From Aquila chrysaetos chrysaetos (Eukaryota; Chordata; Aves; Accipitriformes; Accipitridae): a stretch of DNA of 64,000 nt. Within the stretch, counting starts at the first letter, position 1; every line of letters begins with the position of its first letter. The position numbers and the translations under genes are program-made. The notes under the pieces are model-generated. The model searched no databases and had not been told where the DNA came from. It saw only the letters and a list, made by a program, of their open reading frames with translations. Location of the stretch: positions 6,976,041 to 7,040,040 of the forward strand of contig NC_044011.1 in the NCBI RefSeq assembly GCF_900496995.4, written 5' to 3'. Shown here piece by piece: positions 10,001 to 20,600 of this stretch.

Positions 10001-13000
10001 TGGGGTGCTTGGAAGTCAGTGCGTCTGTGGAACAGAGGGGGATCTGCCAGGGCTCCTGGGTTCCTACCACAAATATCATGCTGTTGTCAGAGCAGACGTA
10101 GGCAGCTTCACCTCCCGTCTCGCTGGCCAGGGCTGTAGCTAAGGCAGCGCTGTCCTCAGAGAAGCAGAAGGAGAAACACCTATGGGGGAAGCAGGGAAAG
10201 GTGTCAGAAATAAGAGCTGGAGGTGGGTGCAAGGATGCTGGGACAGAGCTGGAGAACACGGGCTGGCATTAAAGCTGGGGGAACAAAGCTGGGGTGCAGA
10301 ACAGGGGCGCAGGAGGAAGAGCAGGGAGTAGAGTGAGGGACTGGGGTTGGAGCTGGGGTTAGACAGGGAGCTGGCAGAGGAGAGCTGGGACTTGGGGCAG
10401 AGCTGGGGTCAGTCTAGGGGGGCTGGGGCAGAGCTTGGGTGCACGTCAGGGTGTGCAAGCCCTGTGCCTCAGTCTCCCTGCTCACTCTGGGAAGGGTGCC
10501 TTGGTTGTGGCAGTAGTAAGCAAAGACTTCCACGTGGGGGCTTGGCACAGGAGATCTGTGCAGGGTGGGAAGGATCTTTGGGACACTGGAGGGACCCAAG
10601 GATTGGGACAGGCACTGGCGAGCAGGGGCCCTCATCAGGGGTGGAAATGACTGGACAATCAAAGGGTGACCGGAGGACTGGGGGGCAGAGCGTCCCCATT
10701 ACCGGTGGCTGTTGCGGTGGCGGCAGACCTCAGCTGCGATGGCTTCCTTGTCGGGGGGTGGCCCGGCCATGAAGATGAAGAGCTGGGAGACAGGGGACAT
10801 GAGCGGTGAAGCCCTGCACAGGGACCCCAAAATGGGGAGAGCAGGCCCCTGAAATGGAGAGAGGGGCCCGGGAGAGAGACCCCCTGCAGAGAGACTACCC
10901 CAGGGAGAGAGATCCACTCAGGGACAGAAACGCCCAAAGGGATAGACCCACTTCTCCACCCCCCCAGGCCTCACGGCGTCCTTCTTGTTCGCTTGTGACC
11001 ACCACATACCTCGGGTGGCTCCTTCCACCCACACTCCTGTGTCCTCTGTCCCCCTGGGACACCAGTCCCTCCACCCCTCCATGCCCCTGCACCCAGACCT
11101 GGCGCGTATGCCCGCGGGGGCGGGAGGTCTTGTAGATTGAGCGGAGGGTTCCCAGCAGGTTGGTGTCACCCAGACTGGAGCCGGCGGAGGGGATGCGCCG
11201 CATGGCCTCGGTCAGGTTGTCCTGAGTATATTCAACACTTTGCCTGCAGGGGGCACAGCACGTTTGGAGAGCACATTGCTCTATGGCGGCCCTAGTGCTC
11301 CCCGAGACCCTGCCCCATAGCGCTTCCCACAGCTGTGCCCTAGGGTCCTCTGCAAGACCCTGCCCCATACTAGTTCTTGAAGAGACCTTGCTACATAGTT
11401 CCTACAAGACTCTGCTCAACAGAACCCCAAGAGGTGCCGTCCCATAACGCCACAAAGATCCCGTCTCCAGAATCTAGCCTTGCCCTCCAGCACCCAGTTG
11501 CGCCCTCCACCACCCAACCTTGCCCCATGCCAACCAGCCGATTTCAGAGCATGCACACCTGCCCTCCAGCATCTAACCCTGCCTCACAGCACCCATTCCA
11601 GCCTCACAGCGCCCAGCCATGCCCCACAATATCCAGCCCTACCCACCAGCACCTAATCCAGCCCCCTAGTACCCAGCCTTCCCCATGTTTGCTCACGGGT
11701 AGATGCCCACAGAGCTTTCTCCATAGCAGTAGATGTTGAAGTAGCAGCCCAGGGGCAGGCTTTTGAGAAGGAAGAGCAGGCAGTCCTGTGGAAAGACACA
11801 GCAGGCGGGTCTTGGGAGGCACTTGTGGGGGGTTCAGAGGCCTTTGCCCATAGTCTGGTCCTCCTAAAGCCTCTGGGCTCCCTTGGATGACCCAAGCCAG
11901 TGCCCTGAACTCACCATGGCACTTGAGATATTTCAGGACCATTTCAGGCCCCAGCAGTCCCCCCTCACATCTCTGTCCCTCCATAAATGCCTGCCCTGGC
12001 CCGCTCCCCCTCAGCCTGCTCCTCCACCCCATCCTGGTCCCGGCTCTGCAGGGATACCTGTGCATGCTCAAGAAAAGTGGTGTCCAGGAGGAAGATGAAC
12101 TCTCCAGGCAGGCGCTGCCCAGGCACTGCCTCAGGGATACTGGGTGCCAGCATCACCAACACCATGGGGTCACCAAGCAAGGAGGCTGGAGGAGGTACGG
12201 GGTGGGATGAAGGCCAGATAGGGACCCCTCTCCTCCTCCTGGTTCTGATTCTCATTGTGCTTTCAGCTTCCACCATCCCAGAGCCTCTGATGCCCCACGT
12301 TGGTACCTCAATACCCTACTGTACTGCCCACTAATTACACAGCCCAATGCCCCATGTATTCCAACCCACTGCCTCCAAAAGAGCTACCCAGTGAGCCCTG
12401 AAATAGAACTCCCCGTATGCATCCTGCTGTATCTGATACCTCAGGACAGTGTCCCCAGCACCCCACCCTGGAGTCCCAGGACCCAGACTATCCCATCTGA
12501 ATGCCTCCCGTTCTCATCCCAGTGTCCAATGATCTCTCACCCCCCAGAATCCCCGGTGTCTCCCCGTGCCCCAACGCCTCCTGCAACCCAGAGGTGCCTC
12601 CACGTTCCCTCCCCAGCTGCACTCACCTGGAGGGGCCCCAGGGTCTCCCTTCTCCACCACAGCACTGACTGCAGTGGGTTCTCCAAAATACACCAGCAGC
12701 TCCAAATCATGCCCACCCGGGGGGCTGCCAGCCAGTGAGACCTGGAGAAGGGGTGCGCGGTCATACACGGCAGGAGGGGACCAGACCCAGCATTGGGCCA
12801 GGAGCACAGGCACTGATCCCAGTGGATCCCCTTTTTCTCAGTGATGACACCCCTCCCCTGCTTCCCCCAGGATCCTGGCACTCAGGAGGGCATACCTGTG
12901 CAGTGCTGCGGTCCCGGGCAGTGTAGATCAAAGGGGTGAGGGCGAAGTTGGCCTGGACGTTGGCCACTCCACGGGGTGACTGCAGGCTAGCAGTGAGCAG

Positions 13001-14008
13001 CAGGCTGTAGGGCAGCTTGCTGGTGAGACAATTCCAGACTGCAAGGAGAAACATGGCACTGGGGAGGGCAAAGGCTCTGCCTGCAGGGGTCGGGGGGGGC
13101 AGGATTTGGCATCCATGTATAAGACATATGGAGAGAATTGGGGGCTGTCAGTGAGGCGTATGGAGGGGTCCATGAGTCTGTTTATGGGAAATGTTTGTGG
13201 GAGTTGTGGATGCCCGCATGGGGCACAAGGAAGGATATGTGGGTCTGTCCAGGGACTGCATGGGGGGAAAATGTGGGTCCCCCTGTGGGTGCAAAGGGAA
13301 GTTGCATCGGGCCTGTTTGTAAAGTACATGGGGAGTCTGCGGCCCTTCTGTGGGGTGTGTGGCTGGGAGGGCAGGTTCCTTGTGGGGTCACTCACCATAG
13401 TGTTTTGTGTAGGGATGCAGTGTGGGTGGCAGCACAAAACGGGCTGCTCCATCTGGCTCCCGTGGCAGCTCTTGGACATAGTGCAAAGTCACGACCACCT
13501 CCCTGCCAGGGGGCAGGGTGCCCAGGAAGCAGACAAACACCTCACCCGGATAGTTAGACTGATCCTGAATGTATTCCAGATTCTCCCAGCCCCCTGTAGC
13601 CTCACGCAGCTGCTGGGCCTGGGTGGGAAGGGGAGGAACAGAGAGGTGATCACCAGGCAGGCCACGAGCTGCTCGTCCCATGCCCCTGTGGTGGTTCACC
13701 CATTTGTCCCTGGATGCTGGTACCTCATCCCGCAGCACGGCCTGGACCTTGGCATCCTCACTGCAGGCCTGGAAGGAGTAGATGGCCATGTCGGGGCCCA
13801 GGGGGAAGACGAAGAGGACTTCTTTGGAGGCCTGACTTTTGTTCTGGTAGAGGAGTTCGGAGGCCACGTCAGCCACATAATCCTGGATAGCAACATCCAC
13901 CACAGCACTACACAGAGGCACTGTGGACAGGGGTACGTGGAGCCACTTCCCCAGCAAAAAGGATCCTGTTGCTGTTGAGAGAGAGGCAACCTGCCCACCA
14001 GCACACAT
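7062..14008 (-). CDS. VWA5A-like: VIT and VWA domain protein, VWA5A-like (15 exons, intact)
   Basis: Exons in transcript order: 13724-14008 (start unresolved), 13396-13618, 12896-13038, 12627-12741, 12058-12185, 11697-11785, 11099-11243, 10703-10782, 10068-10179, 9556-9720, 9308-9411, 8763-8944, 7681-7904, 7346-7472, 7062-7141. All boundaries are GT/AG and all phases agree, giving 733 codons without a stop. Residues ~22-165 form a VIT domain (VADVASELLYQN, FVFPLGPD, YVQELPREPDGAARFVLPP). Residues ~285-440 are the VWA domain (GEFIFLLD, LLKSLPLGCYFNIY). Residues ~630-733 match the family C-terminus (LVALQNVDGSWAL, WATVLALTWL, ending EPSVFRL). Human VWA5A is slightly longer (~786 aa). Unusually, the MIDAS DxSxS is replaced by D290-TTFL with about 15 residues missing, and the later T-D-G motif reads MAG. 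The family is linked to intracellular roles and possible tumour suppression; its function here is unknown. PARP4 shares VIT-VWA, but the C-terminus fits VWA5A better. The first exon may instead begin at an acceptor at 13965 or 13971 with an upstream start exon. Confidence 0.85.
9421..9535. repeat. Degenerate GGTTACTGGG minisatellite in an intron
   Basis: The motif GGTTACTGGG and variants (GCTACTGGAAG, GGCTATTGGGAGG) recur about six to eight times between the exons at 9308-9411 and 9556-9720. Spacing is irregular, so it is a decayed tandem array. Confidence 0.5.
11455..11690. repeat. Degenerate C-rich minisatellite in an intron
   Basis: Units resembling CCAGCACCCAGCCCTGCCCC recur with variation through the intron between the exons at 11099-11243 and 11697-11785. 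It opens a plus-strand frame of 120 codons that is only a by-product of the repeat. Confidence 0.5.
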
Positions 14009-15500
14009 GAATGATGCAAGGAGGTGGTTGGGGCTGCTTCAAGTATGTGGCTGTTCCCACCCTGGAAACCAAGACTAGCTGACCAATGTTACTGAGGGTC
14101 TAGTGTGAGCCTGCCATAGAACAGTGTCTGCCCCGTGGCCCCCAGCTTCCCTTTTGCCCCATACCTCTGTTCCCCACCCATTTTCTGTAGAGCTCTTGAC
14201 CTTTCCCATCCTTGTTTCACTCTGGGAAGACACAGTCCAGATATTTCCCTCTACAGCTGCCTATCCTCCTCCTTTCCTTGTCCCCCTTTGGGCGCATCCC
14301 CCACCCCCCAAATGTCCCTCAGCTGTCCAATCTCCAGCTCACTGTCATGGCTGTAGGATTTTTCTAGAAGTCCAAAGCTCTGACGCCACATTTCTGGAGA
14401 CCTGCAGACAAGAAGGGTCTCCTGTAAGAGGAGAGAAGCACAGAAACCACGAGGCAGCCCCTATTTGGTGATGATTCCTTGCCATTTCCCCAGTCCTACA
14501 CACATAGCTGGAAGGCCCAACCCACCATGTACAGCCAGAGCAAACCCAGGGATTCAGAAATCCCTATCCATGAGCACTGGGATGTCGTCAGGAGTATCTC
14601 TGCATTGAGGAGGTCTGCACCACATCCCCACCATGGGAGGATCTTGAAGAGAACTGAGGCATAGCGAGGGAAGGTGGAGAGAAGAAGGTGTGAAAGCAAG
14701 AGTGGATGGATGAATGGATGGATGGGGCTGTATTGGGATGAAGAATACGTGGCTATCCACCCATGGCTGGATGGATAGATTGGCAGATGAGGCCCATTTT
14801 GGGACAGATGGAAGCATAGGTGGACAACCAGAGAGACATAAGAATTGTTGTTGAAATGGATGAATGGACAGGTGGAGGGGTCCATTTCAGAAGAGATGAA
14901 CAGGTACCCATCAGAAACAGTATTGTGTGAATGTAGCTGCACAAGAGAGAGCACGTGTGAAGCTATCTTCATGGAGTAGCTTGCGAGGGCAGGTTGAAAG
15001 TCCAGCTAATAGGGGGGAACACGAAGGAGAGAGAAATGAGGCCAGGGTCAGGTATGCCATGATTGCAGAGCAAATCCCAGAAAGGCATTGGGCGGAGGGT
15101 GTAGTTCAAGCGATATCTGGCGGTCTTCTGGCCAAGTGCCGGGAGGTGAAAGGGACCGCCCTCCACCCCAGATCCATCCACATAAATCTCTCTGGTTCAG
15201 ACACATTTACCTCAAATTCCCCAGTTCCCGCTCTGGGGTGACAGGGTGGGAAGCACCAAAAGAATCCCCACGCCACCATCACGCTGACAGGGTGGGCAGG
15301 CAGAGCAAATAAGGTGTAAGTCCTCAGGGGAGTAGGGGTGAGGGATGGACAGGGGGATGGACTGGGTAGAGACAAGCTCTCCCCAGTGAACAGGGACAGT
15401 GAACAGAGAATAAGGAGAGAATAACAAAGCGAAGCACAAACGAGCAGACACTCACCGGAAGGAATCGAGGCCAGAGTCAGCAGGGACGAACTGACAATCA
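14009..15500. other. Upstream region of the VWA5A-like gene, with GATG-rich repeat
   Basis: No coding exon with a recognisable match is found between the first resolved exon and the CpG island. A short upstream or non-coding first exon may be hidden here. Around 14700-14870 there is a decayed GGATGGAT/GAATGGAT tetranucleotide tract. The remainder is low-information sequence. Confidence 0.45.
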
Positions 15501-15559
15501 GATGGACGGAGGCAGAGATGGAAGAGGAAGGGGGAGAGAGAGTAAGAGGCAGACGGGTG

Positions 15560-16420
15560 AGGTACGGGGGCGCAAGGGGGAGGGATGGAGAGAGCGAGCG
15601 AGAGGTGTTCGGGCAGCCGGGAAGATGCAGGGCTGCGTCAGCAGAGGGATGGCTGCGGTGGAGAGAGAGAGAGGCGGAGGGGCAGGCGGACAGACGGACG
15701 GGAAGGCAGGGCCGGGGGGGCGGAGACACCCGCCATCCCCCACCGGGGCGGCCGCAAACCTCCTCCCGAGCACCCGGGCGCCCGGTTCCCTGGGGGCGGC
15801 GGGGGCAGCGGGGATCCGGGATGCCTGGGAGCCCGCGGGACGGGGAGGGGAGAGGGGACACCCCCGGCGGAGGGGATCTGGCCGGGGCCCCTGGCCCCCC
15901 CTCCCCGCCTCGGCAGCGAGAGCGGCGAGCGGGCGGGAGCGCCCGCGACCTGCGCTGCGGGACGCGGCACCGCATGAGCTGCTGCAGCCACGGGAGCGTC
16001 CGCGCACCCTGCCCCGGGGACAGGGGACGGTGTCCCGGGCAGCCACGGGAGCGTCCGCGCACCCTGCCCCGGGGACAGGGGACGGTGTCCCGGGCGGGGA
16101 GCGGCGACCCCCGCCGCCGCGGGACGCTGGGGCACAGCCGCGGAAGGGACTGCAAATCCCGCAGCGGGACCGCTCCCGGCCGAACGGAGCGTGCCGAACC
16201 TCCCCCGCCGCCCAGCCCTTCTGCTCCGGCCTCGCACCCGATGCAACGGGCGGCGGCTGCCGAGGGCCCCCTGCGAGCGGGGCGGTGGCTTCTGTGTGCC
16301 TGGGGAGGCGGCACTCGTCCCTCCACGAACCTGTCCCCCTGCCAGGCCTGCGGCGCTGCCTGCGGGCTTGGAGGCTGGGCTCAGGTCCGTGCACCGATTA
16401 GTGCCAGGCTGTTAATGGGG
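15560..16420 (-). promoter_or_regulatory. CpG island, probable promoter of the VWA5A-like gene
   Basis: About 860 bp are extremely GC-rich with dense CpG and several GGGCGG/CCGCCC boxes, in contrast with flanks of ordinary composition. It lies 1.5-2.4 kb upstream of the first resolved minus-strand exon, so a CpG-island promoter reading leftwards is the simplest interpretation. It could also drive rightward transcription. The long overlapping open frames on both strands (up to 406 codons) follow from the lack of AT-rich stop codons and do not look like protein. No TATA box was seen. Confidence 0.6.
15984..16095. repeat. 55-bp tandem duplication inside the CpG island
   Basis: The unit beginning GCAGCCACGGGAGCGTCCGC at 15984 is repeated exactly at 16039, and the match runs 57 bases (15984-16040 against 16039-16095). 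Each unit contains CCCCGGGGACAGGGGACGG, itself partly palindromic. Confidence 0.95.
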
Positions 16421-17641
16421 CGGCGGACTGCGAAGAAGCAGAAGCCACGCGCTGGCCAGCTGCCGAAGGGGAAGACTTGGCAGACGAGCTCGTACTTCTG
16501 TACCTACTTGTGACACGGGTGTTTCCTCTCATCTGCTGGATTGGGACGCTCTGCCTCCACCTTCCTTGCGTGAGCCGGCCACGTGCTCGTGCCTCCCTGG
16601 CAGCCAGCCCCTGGTTGAGACAAGCCGCTTCATCGGTGGTCTCGAGACACTCAAGGGGCCAAATGGCATTTGGCTTCGGATGTGTTGCTCCCAGAGCACA
16701 CCCTGGCTGTCTTTCACTGGGAGTGTGCGTAGCACTGGACTCGCTTCTCCGGCAAACCCGGGCAGCTTCCTTCGACCTGCCGCTCAGGATTGGTACGAGT
16801 CTCAGACAAGACCGCTCCAAGGGCTGTGCTGACAGTGTGACAGCCTCGATCAGCGCAGACAATTCTAGCTGCCTCCGTTCAAATTCTGCCCCAGTGAGTC
16901 CAGCCTCATTACACCCATGGAGATCAAGTTCTTTGAGGAAGCCGGTGAACTGACATTCGTGTGCTGCTGGTCGATGCGGCCCATGACTACCGTCAAGACC
17001 TGGTGGAACACCCCATGTTGTCTCCAATCGTCCTGATGCTTGTGAGCGAGCAAACGAGTCCCAGGTGTAGATGCTACAGGCTGCATTTGAGTAGCTAAGG
17101 AACACTTTCCCGCCTCTTGGATCTTCCTTTCCTCGCCACAAGTGAGGAGTAAGTGGCACACTTGCTCAAAAAGTGCCACAAATATGAACTGCTGACCCCT
17201 TAACGTAGCTTCACCTTCCCCAAACTTCTGTCCAGCTGGGTTGCATACTTGAAGGCTTTCACTGACTCTTGATGGAGACCACTTAGGGGCTGTGAATGGT
17301 TTTGAGGTGCTGGACCTCCAGTATCTCTCTTCTGAGCACCTCTGGAGGATATCAGACCCCTCAAGTCTGGGCCTCTTTTGAAGTGCAAAGGAATAATACC
17401 TGGTTTTAGTGTGGCGTAAAGGTAGTCTGCTCAGATGCTCACACATTTTCCGACCAGACAAAACAGCAGAGACTGTTGTATCCAGAATAGGAAGCAGCCA
17501 GGTGAACGACCCAACTGGTGACAGTGGTGCAAGGAGTTGCCACAGGGCTGGAGAGCAGCTGTGTGCTGCTGTGAGGGGATTATTGTAGCTGTACAATAAT
17601 CTGTACCCTGTAGCAGCTGTACCCTCCTGCCTCTCACACAC
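16398..17641 (-). other. Two overlapping unrecognised open frames, minus strand
   Basis: Frames of 253 codons (16398-17159) and 258 codons (16865-17641) stay open just to the right of the CpG island, in sequence of only moderate GC content. I recognise no domain in either. They have no signal peptide, and their composition looks like translated non-coding DNA. They could belong to an unknown retroelement, to a 5' exon, or to chance. No function is proposed. Confidence 0.2.
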
Positions 17642-20600
17642 ATAGATGCTCTGAAGTTCTTCAGTGTTCGCTCTAAGCTTTCATTTGTGAATTCATCCCT
17701 GGTAGACAGCACCTGCATAGAAAGAAGGGGAACTGAGCTGTGGAGGGATTGTGGCCTTCGGTACAAATCCATGGAAATGTTTGCGGTACTACACTTCCAC
17801 TGGTTTCTTAAGCCTGGATGGGTCCAGCAGATTTGAATGTGGAGGGCCCTGTCAGGGAGCCCCAAAGGCCAGGGGAAGGTGAGTTGGGAGCCAAATGCAA
17901 CAGTAAGGTGGGTGGGAGCAGTGACCTCCCCAACAAGGAGACAGGGTGCGGAGGGGTCAGTCAGAGTCATGGCTGGGTCCAGAGGCAGCAGTCAGGATCA
18001 GGCACAGTCAGTGGTCACCCAGCAATTCGGGTAACAAGGGGGAGAGGCCCTTGCTTCTTGCTTTCTTCACAGCAGCTCTTATCAGCAAAGGAGCTGACCT
18101 TGGACTCAGCCATGTAAACTGCTTACCTGAGCCACCTGAACTCCAGTAGTGGCACACGCTCCAGGCCGTGAGTGTATACATCCTGTGGACTGGCATACGC
18201 TACAAGCTGTGTATTCTCATGCTACTTTTGTGGTCAAGCTCATGTTCGAACTTGTGCCATCTACCCAGATCTATTCTGGTGTGAATAAGCTTCCAGATGT
18301 GCCCCTTGCCCTCAGCTGGGGGCAGCGGGTACCTGGAGAAGGCTCGTTTTCTTTAAGAAGTCCCACTTCCACATTTTCGGAAGCTTTAGGAGTGTAAGAG
18401 TTTCCGTTCAAATGGATAGGGAAAGGGAAGGAGGCAACCTAGGGAGAACTGATTTCCTTCTCTCTCCCTTCCAGGCAAGATCACTCTGGCAGGAGGAAAA
18501 CACAGCTGGGAGCAAGCCTTGCAGGGCCTTTCTACAGGTCAAAGAGATCCTACAGTGGAGCAAATCCCCCCGAGGCTCACTGATTTGGAAGGGCTTAATG
18601 CTCACAGCAGCGCATTGCTGCACTGTATCTTAGGGCTGGCCCTCTTCCCTGCTCCTTCATGCTCCCCATGCCTTGTTCAAGGACTCCAGCCTGCAGACAT
18701 AGAGGTTTATCAATTACAGGGTTTGTGTCAGGGAAGAGAACTTCTCTCCAAACACCCCCAGATCACATCTCCCTTTGGGCCTCTTACTCCTTGCCCTGGT
18801 CACCGTGGCACCTCTTCATTACTACAGCCTGCTTCTTGCAGCCCTTTCATCCCCATTCACGTCACTTCCACTGAGGTGTAGTGAACATGTACAGGACTCG
18901 GCCCAACAATGGAAAGAAACTGTAGCACTCGGCTCTACATGAGCTCAGGGGCACAAACCGGTTGCTTAATCTTGCTTATCTGGTGACTTTTGGTGCTGCA
19001 GAATATTCAAGTCACCTGCATAGGACTGATGTATGCAGCTGCAGGCATCTTGCACCCTTTGTGACAGTGGCTGGAGGCCAGCTGGGACACCTAAGGATAT
19101 CTCAGATGTCTCTGGGTCCCCTTGCACAGGCAACTGAATCATCCTGACTATGAAGTAAAGGGTTGAGAGTTGTCAGGGAGCCTGTATGGCATGCAGAATA
19201 AACTACCCAGCAAGAGAAAATAAAAAGGAGGGATGTCGTTATGAGTTGAGGTCTCCGGAGTTTCTAACCACAGACAGCATGCAGAGATAAGCACATTTCA
19301 CTCTACAGTGGTCTTTACTATCAGACCTGTGTAAAGATGAGAACAGGAAGGCAAATTTTCAAGTTCTTTTCATTTTATCATTTGAACAAACCTTTCCATG
19401 ATTTGGGGCACTAGTGTGTATCTGAACCAAAGAGATGCCATGCAGATCTGAGAAGAGATCTCTGGACAAGTCCTACATGAGTGGGTATGGCCAGTGCTCT
19501 CCAAAGTATGTCATCAGTGTGAATGCATGGTCATCGATGCCCAGAGAGTTGCTCTCGGCGGGCAGGATTAACTTCTGGGCGTAGATCAAAAGACAATATG
19601 GAGTCTGGTGAAGCTTGTTCAGCTTGTAAATAAGGGATGTAAACTTTTTACAGACATGTCAAGCCTGAAACATGATTTGCTAGTAATCACAGGCCAAAGA
19701 AAAGCCTCAGACTATCTCTGGAGTTAACAAGTGGGCTTTGAAACTTTAACCAGAATCTCTGATGAGTTCCAGAGCTAATAGTCACACAAAAATAAGCAGC
19801 TTCTGGCCATTTTGACTGATAATGGAAAACAAAGTAACAGAGAAAACAAATTATAAAGACGAATAGGAAAATTACTTGTAAAGATCTTATTTCAGGTGAA
19901 TGTTTTGTTTCCACCCTGTTCTAGTTGTGTCATAGTCTGATAAATCTGCAAAACATATGAGGTATTGTGGGTTGTTAATGGTAAATTCCCAAATGCAGTA
20001 ATGCCGAGGGACACCTGTTATTCCAGCAGGAAAGAACAAGCAGTGGGACGACTGACCCATGCCATATCAGTTCCAGAGGGAGGTTCATGTTTCAGCAGTA
20101 CACAGGCAGGCAGAGCAGAGCCACAGCCATCTGGAGAAGGTTTATGCACTGGACGACCTGATTCAGGTACAGAGCGAAAGCACTTCAGGTGGGGGGTGCA
20201 TCATATTGAGGAATTTCTATGGTACCCCTCAAGGCAAATTAAACACGTGTTTGTGCTTAAATATAAAAGAAAAATTTAATGAACCATGCAATGGGCAGAG
20301 TCCTACCGCAATACGCAGTTCTACATGGAGTCTGCCAAGATGCATCACAAGCGGATTCCTTGTATACACTCGCACCAGCACCAATCCTGTGAGCGGTTGC
20401 ATGGGGCACCTCAGCCCCGCCACGGGTCCATCCCCCAGCCCAGCTCTGCTGCCCCAAGGTGGCTCCTGAGCTCGGCCCGCAGCACTCCCATTCCAGGATT
20501 GCTACAAGACAATGCTGAAGGCTGTTTCTTATCTCATCGCCAAGGGAAATTTCTCTCCCTTGCAAGGAGTGTGTTCTGTCTCTGGCATTCCTGCTTCCAG

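Noticed and set aside
7062-14008. Assignment of the VIT-VWA gene to PARP4 (vault PARP)
   Set aside because: PARP4 also has VIT and VWA domains, but no PARP catalytic or BRCT part is present. The compact length, exon phases and C-terminus fit VWA5A better.
15106-16513. Very long open frames (up to 406 codons) on both strands of the GC-rich block
   Set aside because: Several frames are open at once on both strands, composition is Pro/Arg/Gly/Ser-rich, and the block is a CpG island where stop codons are rare. No domain is visible.
18412-18633. Translation with LMLTAAHCC, resembling the histidine motif of trypsin-like proteases
   Set aside because: Only this short motif matches. No signal peptide, activation site or other protease exon is near, and no splice sites frame it convincingly.
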